From: Archivesica marissinica
Lineage: Eukaryota > Mollusca > Bivalvia > Venerida > Vesicomyidae
DNA length: 64,000 bases
Direction: 5' to 3'
Assembly (NCBI GenBank): GCA_014843695.1
Contig: CM026404.1
Coordinates: 6,389,773 to 6,453,772 of the forward strand
Shown here: piece by piece, positions 15,701-26,762 of the stretch
Numbering within the stretch: position 1 is the stretch's first letter
How the letters are laid out: each line of letters begins with the position of its first letter
The notes under the pieces: model-generated
What the model saw: only the letters and a program-made list of their open reading frames with translations
Databases searched by the model: none
Told to the model about the DNA's origin: nothing
Made by a program: the position numbers and the translations under genes

Positions 15701-16999
15701 ATAACTGTATGCTGGAAGCCACAAGATATATAACTGCATGCTGGAAGCCACCAAGATATATAACTGCATGCTGGAAGCCACCAGATATATAACTGCATGC
15801 TGGAAGCCACCAAGATATATAACTGCATGCTGGAAGCCACAAGATATATAACTGCATGCTGGAAGCCACCAGATATATAACTGTATACTGCAAGCCACGA
15901 GATATATAACTGTATGCTGGAAGCCACGAGATATATAACTGCATGCTGGAAGCCACCAAGATATATAACTGCATACTGGAAGCCACGAGATATATAACTG
16001 TATGCTGGAAGCCACGAGATATATAACTGCATGCTGGAAGCCACGAGATATATAACTGCATACTGGAAGCCACGAGATATATAACTGTATGCTGGAAGCC
16101 ACGAGATATATAACTGCATGCTGGAAGCCACCAAGATATATAACTGCATACTGGAAGCCACCAAGATATATAACTGCATACTGGAAGCCACAAGATATAT
16201 AACTGCATGCTGGAAGCCACCAAGATATATAACTGCATGCTGGAAGCCACAAGATATATAACTGCATGCTGGAAGCCACCAAGATATATAACTGCATGCT
16301 GGAAGCCACGAGATATATAACTGCATGCTGGAAGCCACGAGATATATAACTGCATGCTGGAAGCCACCAAGATATATAACTGTATGCTGGAAGCCACCAA
16401 GATATATAACTGTATGCTGGAAGCCACCAAGATATATAACTGTATGCTGGAAGCCACAAGATATATAACTGCATGCTGGAAGCCACCAAGATATATAACT
16501 GCATGCTGGAAGCCACCAAGATATATAACTGCATACTGGAAGCCACCAAGATATATAACTGCATACTGGAAGCCACAAGATATATAACTGCATGCTGGAA
16601 GCCACCAAGATATATAACTGCATGCTGGAAGCCACAAGATATATAACTGCATGCTGGAAGCCACAAGATATATAACTGCATGCTGGAAGCCACGAGATAT
16701 ATAACTGCATGCTGGAAGCCACGAGATATATAACTGCATGCTGGAAGCCACCAAGATATATAACTGTATGCTGGAAGCCACCAAGATATATAACTGTATG
16801 CTGGAAGCCACCAAGATATATAACTGTATGCTGGAAGCCACCAGATATTTTTAAATGCATGCTGGAAGCCACCAAGATATATAACTGCATGCTGGAAGCC
16901 ACAAGATGTATAACTGCATGCTGGAAGCCACCAGATATATAACTGCATGCTGGAAGCCACCAAGATATATAACTGCATGCTGGAAGCCACCAAGATATA
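12703..16999. repeat. 29/30-bp satellite array, right part
   Basis: Same satellite as at 1-11702. The 30-bp CCACCAA variant is more common towards the right. Degenerate units occur near 13960 and 16840-16860. The array stops abruptly at a TA dinucleotide (16998-16999), where a Tc1 transposon begins. No gene is visible. Confidence 0.97.
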
Positions 17000-18222
17000 C
17001 TGAGTCAAAAAAGAAACGATACCAAACTAAAAATGACGTAAAACGGATAAAACCATAGAAAGGTTTAATATATTATTACGTATCAGTACCGGGTATCTTA
17101 TTGCAACGTCAGCCAACCATAAACACAGGTAAATAAACACCCGATAATCCTGGAACGCCGAATTTCCGATTTGCACGTGCTCCTCAATAAAGACAATTTC
17201 CTACACATGTACAAATCGGAAAACCGGTTTATTGTACTGGTATTGCATTATCATCGAGGAAAAACACCTTACATACCCATTGTTACCTCTAACAAAATGC
17301 CTAGGCTAAACCGTAATCAGAGAATGCGTGCCATTGGCATGATTGACGGCGGTTCACGTCAGCGTGACGTCGCAATTCGACTAGGGGGTTACGCGGATCA
17401 CGATAACACGTCTACTTCGACGTTATCGAACACATGGATCGGTGGACGACCGTCCAAGATCTGGTCGACCACGTGTGACGACGCGTGAACAGGACCGTCA
17501 CATTCGGACGTCACATTTACGTGACCGGTTCCTACCTGCTACGCACACAGCTCCTGGGATGACCAACAATCGCATCAGTGCACAAACAGTCAGGAACCGG
17601 TCGGTGAACGTGGCATTCGTGCCTATCGGCCATACGTTGGACCCATCCTGACACGACGTCACCGTGACGTACGGCAGGAATGGACGACGGAACGTGCTCG
17701 CTGGACTCGGTTACAGTGGAATTCAGTGATGTTTAGCGATGAATCGTGCTTCTGTTTGCGTCGAGCGGATGGCAGAGAGCAGGTATATCGCAGACGCGGT
17801 GAACGTTCGGTCGATCTGTTCGGGGGCGGAAGCATTATGGCGTGGGGCGGTATCACCTTCGGCAGTCGCACTGAACTGTTAGTGGTGGACGGGAACCTAA
17901 ACGCCCAGCGGTACTGTGATGAGATCCTTGCGCCAGTTGTTGTGCCGTTCTTTAACGCCAACAGAAACGTCACACTGTTCCAACAGGACAACGCCAGGTG
18001 TCATACTGCTTGGATTTCCACCACATTATTGGAGCAGAACAATATTGAAACCCTGCCGTGGCCTGCTTTGTCACCAGACTTGTCACCCATAGAACATTTG
18101 TGGGATACGTTAGACCGCCTCGTCAGACGACGTCAGCCGGTAACGTTAAGCCAACTGAGGGATGTTTTGCGTCGGGAGTGGACACATATTGACCAGCAAG
18201 AGATTCAGACACTCTTCCGTTC

Positions 18223-21200
18223 AGGGTTGGCAATTTCCCGGGAAATAAGAGTATTTCCCGGGACGGCGGGAAATACTGGGAAATAAGAATTTGGATACCG
18301 GGAAATAAGAATTTGGATGATTTTGGTGGTAAATACGGGTATATATACCATACAATTTCTATTACCCGGTGTACTGATTGTAGTATCATGTGTGCAGGAT
18401 GAAAATGAACTGCTTTTGAAGAATATGACGAAAAATACAGGCATTCATAGTGGCATTTACGCATTGCTTATAATCTTTATATAAATGTTAGAGATCTAAC
18501 ATTATTGAGACTGTTCATTATTACTCTAATATACATTGTATACAAACACAGTTTAAGGAGTTTATACATACATTTATTGGAGGTATTTTAAATGTTTAAT
18601 GTAGTAGGCAAAATGCAAATGTTTTTAGGATTATCCCTGAAATGTGTTCATAATATAGCTGTATTATTAAAATAATCAATTAGTTATTAAAGAAGTCAGA
18701 ATCATAATTTGAGATGACCCACACTGTTTGTTTGTACACAATTTCAATTGACCTTTCTGCCGATTTTTATTGACAGCTGGCGTTAGCCAATCGCATCGCA
18801 CCATTCGCGCACACCCCCGGCAACGGTTTATCGCCACCATCTTATTAGACAAACAATGCATATTAGACACACTAGTAACGAGTAGACACATTTGAAAAGG
18901 CGTGAATTTTATCGAAAATACGGGTTTAAAATTGTTTTAATGATGTTGAAAATGTGTAGCTTTGGTGTGTGGGTTAGTTATAGTACAAAATTAGTCGATA
19001 CCCTGATGATCGACGTTAAATTCAACCCATTTCAAAATCCTTGGACAAATCTAAAAGTGTGTATATGAACCACAAAATACCAGACAGCTTATTTAAAAAC
19101 AATGCATCTATAAAAACACCGACTGACCCCATATAGTCATTCTTTTCTCACAAACACAGCAATCAAATTTAAGCGTGTCACACTGTTTATTGGGAGCAAT
19201 CAACAACGTACCCGCTAAGTACATCACAGAGACCGCCGAGTTATAATACACTGCTATCAAGATCAAAGTATTTCACATCGGAATTTAGCACTGATTGTGC
19301 TAATTGGTCAATTATAAAATGTGTGCACGTAATTATATAATTGATTACTACACCGAGTCATTGTTTTATCGTTATGTTAGATAAACGAGTTATGTAGTAA
19401 AATTTTAATCAAATCTGATAACGAGTGATCGTGATCTGAAATTATTTTTTGAAAAATATTTAAAATTAATTAATGCTGTCTGTCATTGACAATGGTGAAA
19501 AGATGTAGTTACGGGCTGTGTGACAGTGATGTAGATATCCAGATCGATTGATAGGTGACGTTAAATTCGTGCCATTTTCAAAAGCTAAGACAAATCTTGA
19601 AAACATGTCTAAGGTGGATTAAGTTGTGTGAACGACCAAACGACCAGCTGAATATATCCAAAAGTAATGCAAACAGATATATTTGCACAAAAGTAAGTTG
19701 AAATGAATTTATTTATGCATAATAAAATATTTCGAAAAAATATATTCTGCATTAATAGATCTACCGCTCACAAGAGATATGCGAGTATAGTGGTGATTAT
19801 ACATGTGGTTCATACATACTGTCGTGGATGGTGGACTAGGGATCAGATAGTAGTAATAGTACCCATGCATGTGCAGAGCTGTGGGATTCCCATATTAGCC
19901 CAGTGAACGTACTGGTGTTCAGTTTTTGGGCCTAATGTTCGAGTCTTCTAGGAGGCATAGGGTCGAGTCTCTCAAGACGGTGGCATATTTCATTTCTTTT
20001 GATGTCAAAGTTTACACGATGTGGTTGTTCACTCTTCCGTTGACTGCGCAAGCATTTACCACGAACACTTAACACCTCCTCATCCGTATATCTGTACTTT
20101 AGAGAAATAACCTTCACACCTACGTCTATTATGAGATGGGCTGTTGACAAATTAATCAATTACTGGAGAATATATTATTTTTCACACCTTGATTTGTCGG
20201 CTCAAACATTTGTGATGCTGGCTTGTATGCCCATGTTTTATCAGCCTTAGAGCTGAGCCGTGCCATATGTCCAAGCCCTTGAATCATGTATACATATCAT
20301 GCTCTTCACATCAATTTCATTACAACCATGGCGTCTATTTTTCCATGCGTTTTTTTGCTCTCATCACGTTTCCAGCCGTATGCATGCTCTTAGCTGCGAT
20401 AAGTGCCACCGTTGGAATCATCGAAAATGCGGAATGATTTATTTATTCTCCCCCATTCACTTTAATTAATCTTGATTAGTGGCCTGAAACCTAGATAGAT
20501 AGTCACTCCTGGTATGGCAAACACACAGCTACATAGTCCCATTCATAATTGTGTCTAATTACCTAAATAGCTAATAATAGCATTATTAGTGCAGTACTAT
20601 ATATATATAAAATACGAACCTGTGATTATACGAATGCACTAGTATACGAAACTACCATTAGACGAACAAGGGATTATACGAAATCACCTGAATTCACATA
20701 AAACCCTTGCCTTCTTGCTTTCAACGAGATATTCTTATCTGGGTGAAATAAAACCGAGAAATTCGACGGAATTTTATCTAGATTAACTCGATGCAGGTCT
20801 GCGTTAGACGCCATTTTGTTAGATAGCTTGTCTCGCGTGGTTACAGCGAACACCTGTAACTATGGGGGGCGTGCCTAAGTAGCGTTTGCAGAAAGGTCAA
20901 TTAGCAATGCCCAGTCAGGTGTTAAGGTGTGTTGTGGGACTTCAATTTCAAGATACATGTAGGTGTGAGAGATGTCAGCCAATTAGACAAAGGTGTCCAT
21001 ACTCTATAGTCCTAATCTCACTGGAATACACTGTCGGAGCGGAGAGTGGACAGTGGCTTCCATCTAACAGACAACCAGGTGTCTGTATTGCCTAAAAACA
21101 AAACAATACTATACTTGTCAAATTGAGTTTTACTCAACCTTGCATCATATAAGGCGACCCAAATCCACACTCAAACAAACAATAAAACCCCAAAAAAACC

Positions 21201-21418
21201 GGTTGTGGTTACCAATGATGCCACCTGATGAGTACCCCTGGCAGGGACGAAACAGTTTAAGCACTTATAGAGTGGTAGCAATGCATAAAAATGAGCAAAA
21301 AACGTGTTTGGAAGACACATAATCTTATTTCCCGGTATTTCCCACTTCTGGGCTTATTTCCCGGGGTGGGAAATAACGGTATTTCCCGCCCCCGGTATTT
21401 CCCGGCCAACCCTGCAAG
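18223..21418. mobile_element. hAT-like non-autonomous DNA transposon inside the Tc1 transposase
   Basis: An 8-bp direct repeat TTCCGTTC flanks the insert (18215-18222 and 21419-21426). The ends are AGGGTTGGCAATTTCCCGGG and, inverted, a GGCCAACCCTG end followed by CAAG. The terminal repeat is therefore about 9-10 bp, and the subterminal regions are rich in TTTCCCGGGAAATA-type motifs on both sides. An 8-bp duplication and CAGGG-type ends fit the hAT superfamily. I see no transposase inside. It is itself split by another element at 18750-20897; without that, its length is about 1.04 kb, as in the second copy (62066-63107). The extra CAAG at the right end makes the exact terminus uncertain. Confidence 0.78.
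18750..20897. mobile_element. 2.15-kb unclassified TIR element nested in the hAT-like element
   Basis: This segment is absent from the otherwise near-identical copy at 62066-63107, so its edges are visible. The ends are inverted repeats GACCTTTCTGC (18750) and GCAGAAAGGTC (20888-20898), and CAATT flanks both sides (18745-18749, 20898-20902). The interior is AT-rich and has no convincing coding sequence. Two diverged internal repeats (about 18930-19080 and 19480-19640, sharing GACGTTAAATTC and GACAAATCT) are seen. The superfamily is not clear; a 4-5-bp target duplication is unlike hAT, Tc1 or piggyBac. Confidence 0.75.
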
Positions 21419-21629
21419 TTCCGTTCGATGCGACGGCGGTGCATTGCAGTGAGAGACGCAAATGGTGCCCATACTCGGTATTGACGTCTGTATAAAAACT
21501 CCATTAGACCCCTGTCCGACGAATTACGTCATCACGCAGCAGACAGTTTCGGAGGCTCATTATGCTTTATGTGCTCCTCTTTCAAACATGTTGGACTATC
21601 ATCTTATGAATTTTCAAAGAATTTTCTTA

Positions 21630-21798
21630 AAAAATAAATTTTACAACGATTGCGAAGCACGTTTTAACAACTTATATTAATCACTCTCGTTGGCGCGGAT
21701 GAAAACGTATATGTGGTCATTCATGTGGGAGGAAACCAAAGTACTCGGAGAAAACCACCTGTCCGATCTGGCGACCACCGTACCATCTCACATACTTC
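21630..21798 (-). repeat. SINE family B, head-truncated
   Basis: Shares TTACAACGATTGCGAAGCA, the GGAGGAAACC box and GCGACCACCGTACCATCTCA with the fuller copies at 30696-30942 and 41380-41630. Here the similarity ends at CATACTT and the tRNA-like head is missing. Confidence 0.75.
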
Positions 21799-21999
21799 TC
21801 AACCCGGGCTTATTCAAGAGGGCCACTTGGGCGAAATAGTCTGCCAATGCATGATATGTGTATGTCTGAACCTGAATCCAAAGGCATGTCAACCTTGGAA
21901 GTTTGGTCATCCTTGTGCAAGTATGATTCAGTGACGGTCAAGGTCAATTTCTGCTGTCTAGTTACCAGTCCATGGACTAGTGAAGAGTTTTGAGATTTC
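21799..21999. other. Spacer between SINE and 41-bp array
   Basis: About 200 bp of non-repetitive sequence in which I see no gene or signal. It is repeated unchanged at 63488-63688. Confidence 0.5.
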
Positions 22000-22710
22000 C
22001 ACACCTCTGTCCTGTTTTTGTTTACATCTATATCTAACGTCACACCCCTGCCCTGCTTTTGTTTACATCTATATCTAACGTCACACTCCTGTCCACCTTT
22101 TGTTTACATCTATATCTAACGTCGCACTCCTGCCCTGCTTTTGTTTACATCTATATCTAATGTCACACTCCTGTCCACCTTTTGTTTACATCTATATCTA
22201 ACGTCACACTCCTGTCCACCTTTTGTTTACATCTATATCTAACGTCACACTCCTGTCCACCTTTTGTTTACATCTATATCTAACGTCACACTCCTGTCCT
22301 GCTTTTGCTTACATCTATATCTAACGTCACACTCCTGTCCACCTTTTGTTTACATCTATATCTAACGTCACACTCCTGTCCACCTTTTGTTTACATCTAT
22401 ATCTAACGTCACACTCTAACGTCACACTCCTGTCCACCTTTTGTTTACATCTATATCTAACGTCACACTCCTGTCCACCTTTTGTTTACATCTATATCTA
22501 ACGTCACACTCATGCCCTGCTTTTGTTTACATCTATGTCTAACGTCACACTCCTGTCCACCTTTTGTTTACATCTATATCTAACGTCACACTCCTGTCCT
22601 GCTTTTGTTTACATCTATATCTAACGTCACACTCCTGTTCTGCTTTTGTTTACATCTATATCTAACGTCACACTCCTGTCCTGCTTTTGTTTACATCTAT
22701 ATCTATCGTT
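22000..22710. repeat. 41-bp minisatellite abutting the ZIP9 exon 2 acceptor
   Basis: About 17 units with a 41-bp period, containing TTTTGTTTACATCTATATC then TAACGTCACACTCCTGTCC. One unit is shortened near 22415. The array is pyrimidine-rich, and each unit holds TATCTAAC, which resembles a metazoan branch-point sequence. The last unit changes to ATCTATCGTTGTTTTCAG and becomes the 3' splice site of exon 2. Confidence 0.95.
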
Positions 22711-22718
22711 GTTTTCAG

Positions 22719-22824
22719 GACAAGTTGAAGTTGGTGACAGTTCTAGGAGCGGGGCTGTTGGTTGGTACGGCATTGGCTGTGATAATCCCGGAGGGAATCC
22801 ACGCTATGTCGATTGCTACAGCTC
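22719..22824 (+). CDS. SLC39A9: ZIP9 zinc transporter, exon 2
   Basis: ZIP9 is a multi-pass SLC39 zinc importer; in vertebrates it is found in the Golgi and at the plasma membrane. This 106-bp exon starts after GTTGTTTTCAG and ends before GTATGT. It encodes 35 residues plus one base (phase 1), beginning [20 protein letters not shown] and including PEGIHA. This matches the end of transmembrane segment 1's loop and all of segment 2 of vertebrate ZIP9 almost word for word. The preceding exon, which should encode the start codon and first membrane segment, is not found in the window. The reading frame stays open leftwards into the 41-bp array only by chance. Confidence 0.93.
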
Positions 22825-22965
22825 GTATGTATCGTTCCCTCGTCTATATTAATTGCGTTTAGTCTGTTGTTTTACTGACAAATGAGCTTGTGATTTGATT
22901 TAGACTCAAACAGCCAAACCCACATCACAGATCATAGCTGCTGTTGTTATTCTTCATATTACATG
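22825..22965 (+). other. ZIP9 intron 2, 5' end
   Basis: Unique sequence between the exon 2 donor GTATGT and the 17-bp array. Intron 2 as a whole spans 22825-28951 (6127 bp) and is mostly minisatellite. Confidence 0.8.
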
Positions 22966-24399
22966 TACCTTTCCCTACTTGCTACCTTTCCCTACTTGCT
23001 ACCTTTCCCTACTTGCTACCTTTCCCTACTTGCTACCTGCTACCTTTCCCTACTTGCTACCTTTCTCTACCTGCTACCTTTCCCTACTTGCTATCTTTCC
23101 ATACTTGCTACCTTTCCCTACTTGCTACCTTTCCCTACTTGCTACCTTTCCCTACTTGCTACCTTTCCCTACTTGCTTCCTCTACTTTCCCTACTTGCTA
23201 CCTTTCCCTACTTGCTACCTTTCCCTACTTGCTATCTTTCCCTACTTGCTACCTTTCCCTACTTGCTACCTTTCCCTACTTGCTACCTTTCCCTACCTTT
23301 CCCTACTTGCTACCTTTCCCTACTTGGTACTTTCCCTACTTGCTACCTTTCCCTACTTGGTACCTTTCCCTACTTGCTACCTTCCCCTACTTGCTACCTT
23401 TCCCTACTTGCTACCTTTCCCTACTTGCTATCTTTCCATACTTGCTACCTTTCCCTACTTGCTACCTTTCCCTACTTGCTACCTTTCCCTACCTTTCCCT
23501 ACTTGCTATCTTTCCCTACTTGCTACTTGCTATCTTCCATACTTGCTACCTTTCCCTACTTGCTACCTTTCCCTACTTGCTACATTTCCCTACTTGCTAC
23601 CTTTCCCTACTTGCCCTACTTGCTACCTTTCCCTACTTGCTACCTTTCCCTACCTTTCCCTACTTGCTACCTTTCCCTACTTGCTACCTTTTCCCTACTT
23701 GCTACCTTTCCCTACTTGCTACCTTTCCCTACTTGGTACCTTTCCCACTTGCTACCTTTCCATTCTTGCTACCTTTCCCTACTTGCTACCTTTCCTACTT
23801 TGCTATATTTCCCTACTGTTTTTTTTGCTACCTTTCCCTACTTGCTACCTTTCCCTACTTGCTACCTTTTTTTTTGTTTTACTTGCTATCTTTCCATCTT
23901 GCTACCTTTCCCTACTTGCTACCTTTCCCTACTTGCTACCTTTCCCTACTTGCTACCTTTCCCTACTTGCTACCTTTCCCTACTTGCTACCTTTCCATAC
24001 TTGCTACCTTTCCCTACTGCTACCTTTCCTACTTGCTACCTTTCCCTACCTGCTACCTTTCCCTACTTGCTACCTTTCCCTACTTGCTACCTTTCCCTAC
24101 CTGCTACCTTTCCCTACTTGCTACCTTTCCCTACTTGCTACCTTTCCCTACCTGCTACCTTTCCCTACTTCTACCTTTCCCTACTTGCCATACTTGCTAC
24201 CTTTCCCTACTTGCTACCTTTCCCTACTTGCCATACTTGCTACCTTTCCCTACTTGCCATACTTGCTACCTTTCCCTACTTGCTACCTTTCCCTACCTGC
24301 TACCTTTCCCTACTTGCTACCTTTCCCTACCTGCTACTACTTGCTACCTTTCCGTACTTGCTACCTTTCCCTACTTGCTACCTTTCCCTACTTGCTACC
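22966..24399. repeat. 17-bp pyrimidine-rich minisatellite (intron 2)
   Basis: About 84 units of TACCTTTCCCTACTTGC, with occasional short units (CCTACCTTTCC, TTGCCATACTTGC) and T-runs near 23820 and 23870. The strand is strongly C/T-biased. Long plus-strand frames (22944-24582) are repeat translation, not genes. Confidence 0.97.
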
Positions 24400-24642
24400 A
24401 AGAAATCGCAAACTACTCTCCTACATGGTCTCCTTCATGCACCTGATCTCCGTCACCATAGGCAACATGACACAACATTATTGGCTTCATTGAATCCTAG
24501 CTACATGTATACACCTAGCTATAATTCACTCCAACACTGCTTGATAATAGTGGTATCAACTTGTCAGTGTACATGTAAATGAAATAAGCTTATATTTGCT
24601 TGCATGACTAGACTACGTCACTTCTGTCTGCCTCACTTCCCA
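24400..24642. other. Intron 2 spacer
   Basis: Unique AT-rich sequence between two pyrimidine-rich arrays. No exon or RNA gene is seen. Confidence 0.5.
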
Positions 24643-24955
24643 CTCATCTGCCTCATTCCTCCCTCACTCATATTCCTCCCTCACTCATATTCCTCCCTCA
24701 CTCATATTCCTCCCTCATTTCTCCCTCCCTCATATTCCTCCCTCACTCATATTCCTCCCTCACTCATATTCCTCCCTCATTTCTCCCTCACTCATATTCC
24801 TCCCTCACGCATATTCCTCCCTCACTCATATTCCTCCCTCATTTCCCCCTCACTTTTCCATCATATCCCTCACTACTCCCTCTTCATCATTATTTCTCCC
24901 TCACTTCCTCACTTCTGCCTTACTTCTCCCTCATCTGCCTCACTTCTCCCTATTT
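24643..24955. repeat. 17-bp CT-rich minisatellite, degrading rightwards
   Basis: Units of CTCACTCATATTCCTCC repeat about a dozen times, mixed with CTCATTTCTCC variants. They decay into CTCACTTCTGCC-like sequence by 24955. A chance frame at 24604-25485 runs through it. Confidence 0.9.
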
Positions 24956-24980
24956 TTAGCTCTGTGAGAAGATTTGTCAC

Positions 24981-25437
24981 ATCTCCCATGTGGTATACCT
25001 CATACCCAGTCAACAAGTATCTCCCATGTGGTATAGTCAACAAGCATATCCCATGTGGTATAGTCAATAAGCATCTCCCATGTGGTATAGTCAATAAGCA
25101 TCTCCCATGTGGTATAGTCAATAAGCATCTCCCATGTGGTATAGTCAACAAGCGTCTCCCATGTGGTATAGTCAACAAGTATCTCCCATGTGGTATAGTC
25201 AACAAGTATCTCCCATGTGGTATAGTCAACAAGCATCTCCCATGTGGTATAGTCAACAAGTATCTCCCATGTGGTATAGTCAACAAGCATCTCCCATGTG
25301 GTATAGTCAACAAGCATCTCCCATGTGGTATAGTCAACAAGCATCTCCCATGTGGTATAGTCAACAAGCATCTCCCATGTGGTATAGTCAACAAGCATCT
25401 CCCATGTGGTATAGTCAACAAGCATCTCCCATGTCTC
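24981..25437. repeat. 27-bp minisatellite (intron 2)
   Basis: About 17 units containing ATCTCCCATGTGGTATAGTC then AACAAGC. Because 27 is a multiple of three, open frames appear on both strands; these are artefacts. Confidence 0.96.
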
Positions 25438-25805
25438 CATATCTTGACATGTCGAGACAAAATATTCCTTGGTCAGACAAAATAGAACAGTTTAACCAGT
25501 TTTCTAATCTGCGCCAGAACTATGCCAAAGTTTCATGAACATTGTAGGTTGTATGGATCATGCCATGAAATATGGATATATTTAGTACATTTTGTATATA
25601 CATGCTCTTCCGGTGCAGACTACCAATCTAGAGAAACATTGTATACATGTTTATAAACCCACTTAGGAATTTCATAATGAAAATGTGGCAGCAAAATCTA
25701 CAAACTGCAAACCACTTATTTATAATAAGAAAAGATTTAATCGACATAATCAGGTCATTAGTATGAAGTATTTACTGTTAAATAAAGACAAGTGCTGCCT
25801 ACTTC
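25438..25805. other. Intron 2 spacer
   Basis: Unique AT-rich intronic sequence between the 27- and 45-bp arrays; nothing recognisable. Confidence 0.5.
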
Positions 25806-26663
25806 ATTGTATTGTGCATATCAATGTACTGAGGCAAGGTGGGTATGTTTCTTGTATTGTGCATATCAATGTACTGAGGCAAGGTGTGTATGTTTCTTGT
25901 ATTGTGCATATCCATGTACCTGGCAAGGTGTGTATGTTTCTTGTATTATGCATATCAATGTACTGAGGCAAGGTGTGTATGTTTCTTGTATTGTGCATAT
26001 CAATGTACCGAGGCAAGGTGTGTATGTTTCTTGTATTGTGCATATCAATGTACTGAGGCAAGGTGTGTATGTTTCTTGTATTGTGCATATCAATGTACCG
26101 AGGCAAGGTGTGTATGTTTCTTGTATTGTGCATATCAATGTACTGAGGCAAGGTGTGTATGTTTATTGTATTGTGCATATCAATGTACCGAGGCAAGGTG
26201 TGTATGTTTCTTGTATTGTGCATATCAATGTACTGAGGCAAGGTGTGTATGTTTCTTGTATTGTGCATATCAATGTACCGAGGCTAGGTGTGTATGTTTC
26301 TTGTATTGTGCATATCAATGTACCGAGGCAAGGTGTGTATGTTTATTGTATTGTGCATATCAATGTACTGAGGCAAGGTGTGTATGTTTCTTGTATTGTG
26401 CATATCAATGTACCGAGGCAAGGTGTGTATGTTTCTTGTATTGTGCATATCAATGTACTGAGGCAAGGTGTGTATGTTTCTTGTATTGTGCATATCAATG
26501 TACTGAGGAAAGGTGTGTATGTTTCTTGTATTGTGCATATCAATGTACTGAGGCAAGGTGTGTATGTTTCTTGTATTGTGCATATCCATGTACCTGGCAA
26601 GGTGTGTATGTTTCTTGTATTATGCATATCAATATACCGAGGCAAGGTGTGTATGTTTCTTGT
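25806..26663. repeat. 45-bp minisatellite with 90-bp dimer pattern (intron 2)
   Basis: About 19 units with a 45-bp period, containing TTGTATTGTGCATATCAATG and AGGCAAGGTGTGTATGTTTC. Units carrying TACTGAGG and TACCGAGG alternate through most of the array, giving a 90-bp dimer. A TTTATTG variant recurs 180 bp apart (26161, 26341). Two units have a TACCTGG variant, one near each end. Confidence 0.96.
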
Positions 26664-26762
26664 TGCCTACTGACCATATGTTACTCCACTACCACACTAA
26701 ATGTACTGCCACATCAAGATATGGAATTTAAAGAGGTGTTTGTTTTCTAAGATCTACATATT

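Larger units (their letters stand above)
17297..21484 (+). pseudogene. Tc1 transposase pseudogene, copy 1, DD34E, split by insertion
   Basis: A transposase of this family cuts and pastes Tc1 elements at TA sites. The start is the ATG at 17297, giving MPRLNRNQRMRAIG, a typical Tc1 N-terminus with helix-turn-helix. The GRPR motif is at about 17450. The catalytic triad is visible: D of FSDES (17726 region), D of QQDNA (about 17985) and E of SPIEHLWD (about 18095), with 34 residues between the last two. The gene is broken by frame changes near 17395-17412 and near 17600, by a small deletion before FGGG (about 17815), and by a 3.2-kb insertion after residues LFRS. The C-terminus (RSMRRRC ... GAHTRY, stop 21482-21484) is found beyond the insertion. 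It cannot make an active protein. Confidence 0.92.
17000..21629 (+). mobile_element. Tc1-family transposon, copy 1, degenerate and interrupted
   Basis: The left end CTGAGTCAAAAAAGAAACG follows a satellite TA dinucleotide, which fits the TA target of Tc1/mariner elements. About 300 bp of leader precede a transposase pseudogene. The gene is split near its 3' end by a hAT-like insertion (18223-21418) and resumes at 21419. The expected matching right terminal repeat (ending TTTTTGACTCAG) is not present. The Tc1 3' region runs into a SINE fragment at about 21630, so the element is truncated on the right. A second copy lies at 60843-63318. Confidence 0.85.

Noticed and set aside
1..16999. CRISPR array (29-bp regular repeats)
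   Set aside because: Repeats are directly head to tail with no unique spacers, and the genome is eukaryotic.
17171..17296. N-terminal extension of the Tc1 transposase
   Set aside because: Open in frame, but the residues before MPRLNRNQ do not resemble the family, whose start is MPRL; this is leader sequence.
18123..18464. Minus-strand frame of 113 codons
   Set aside because: Spans the junction of Tc1 and the hAT-like end; no homology and opposite to the transposase.
22605..22718. Coding sequence of ZIP9 upstream of exon 2 in the same frame
   Set aside because: It is the 41-bp array read through. The acceptor GTTGTTTTCAG and family similarity both start exactly at 22719.
22944..24582. Long Leu/Pro/Tyr-rich plus-strand proteins
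   Set aside because: Translation of the 17-bp TACCTTTCCCTACTTGC array in three frames inside ZIP9 intron 2.
24604..26750. Repeat proteins (LPCGIVNKH and CVCFLYCAYQC types)
   Set aside because: Products of 27- and 45-bp arrays, whose lengths are multiples of three; no start context or unique domain.
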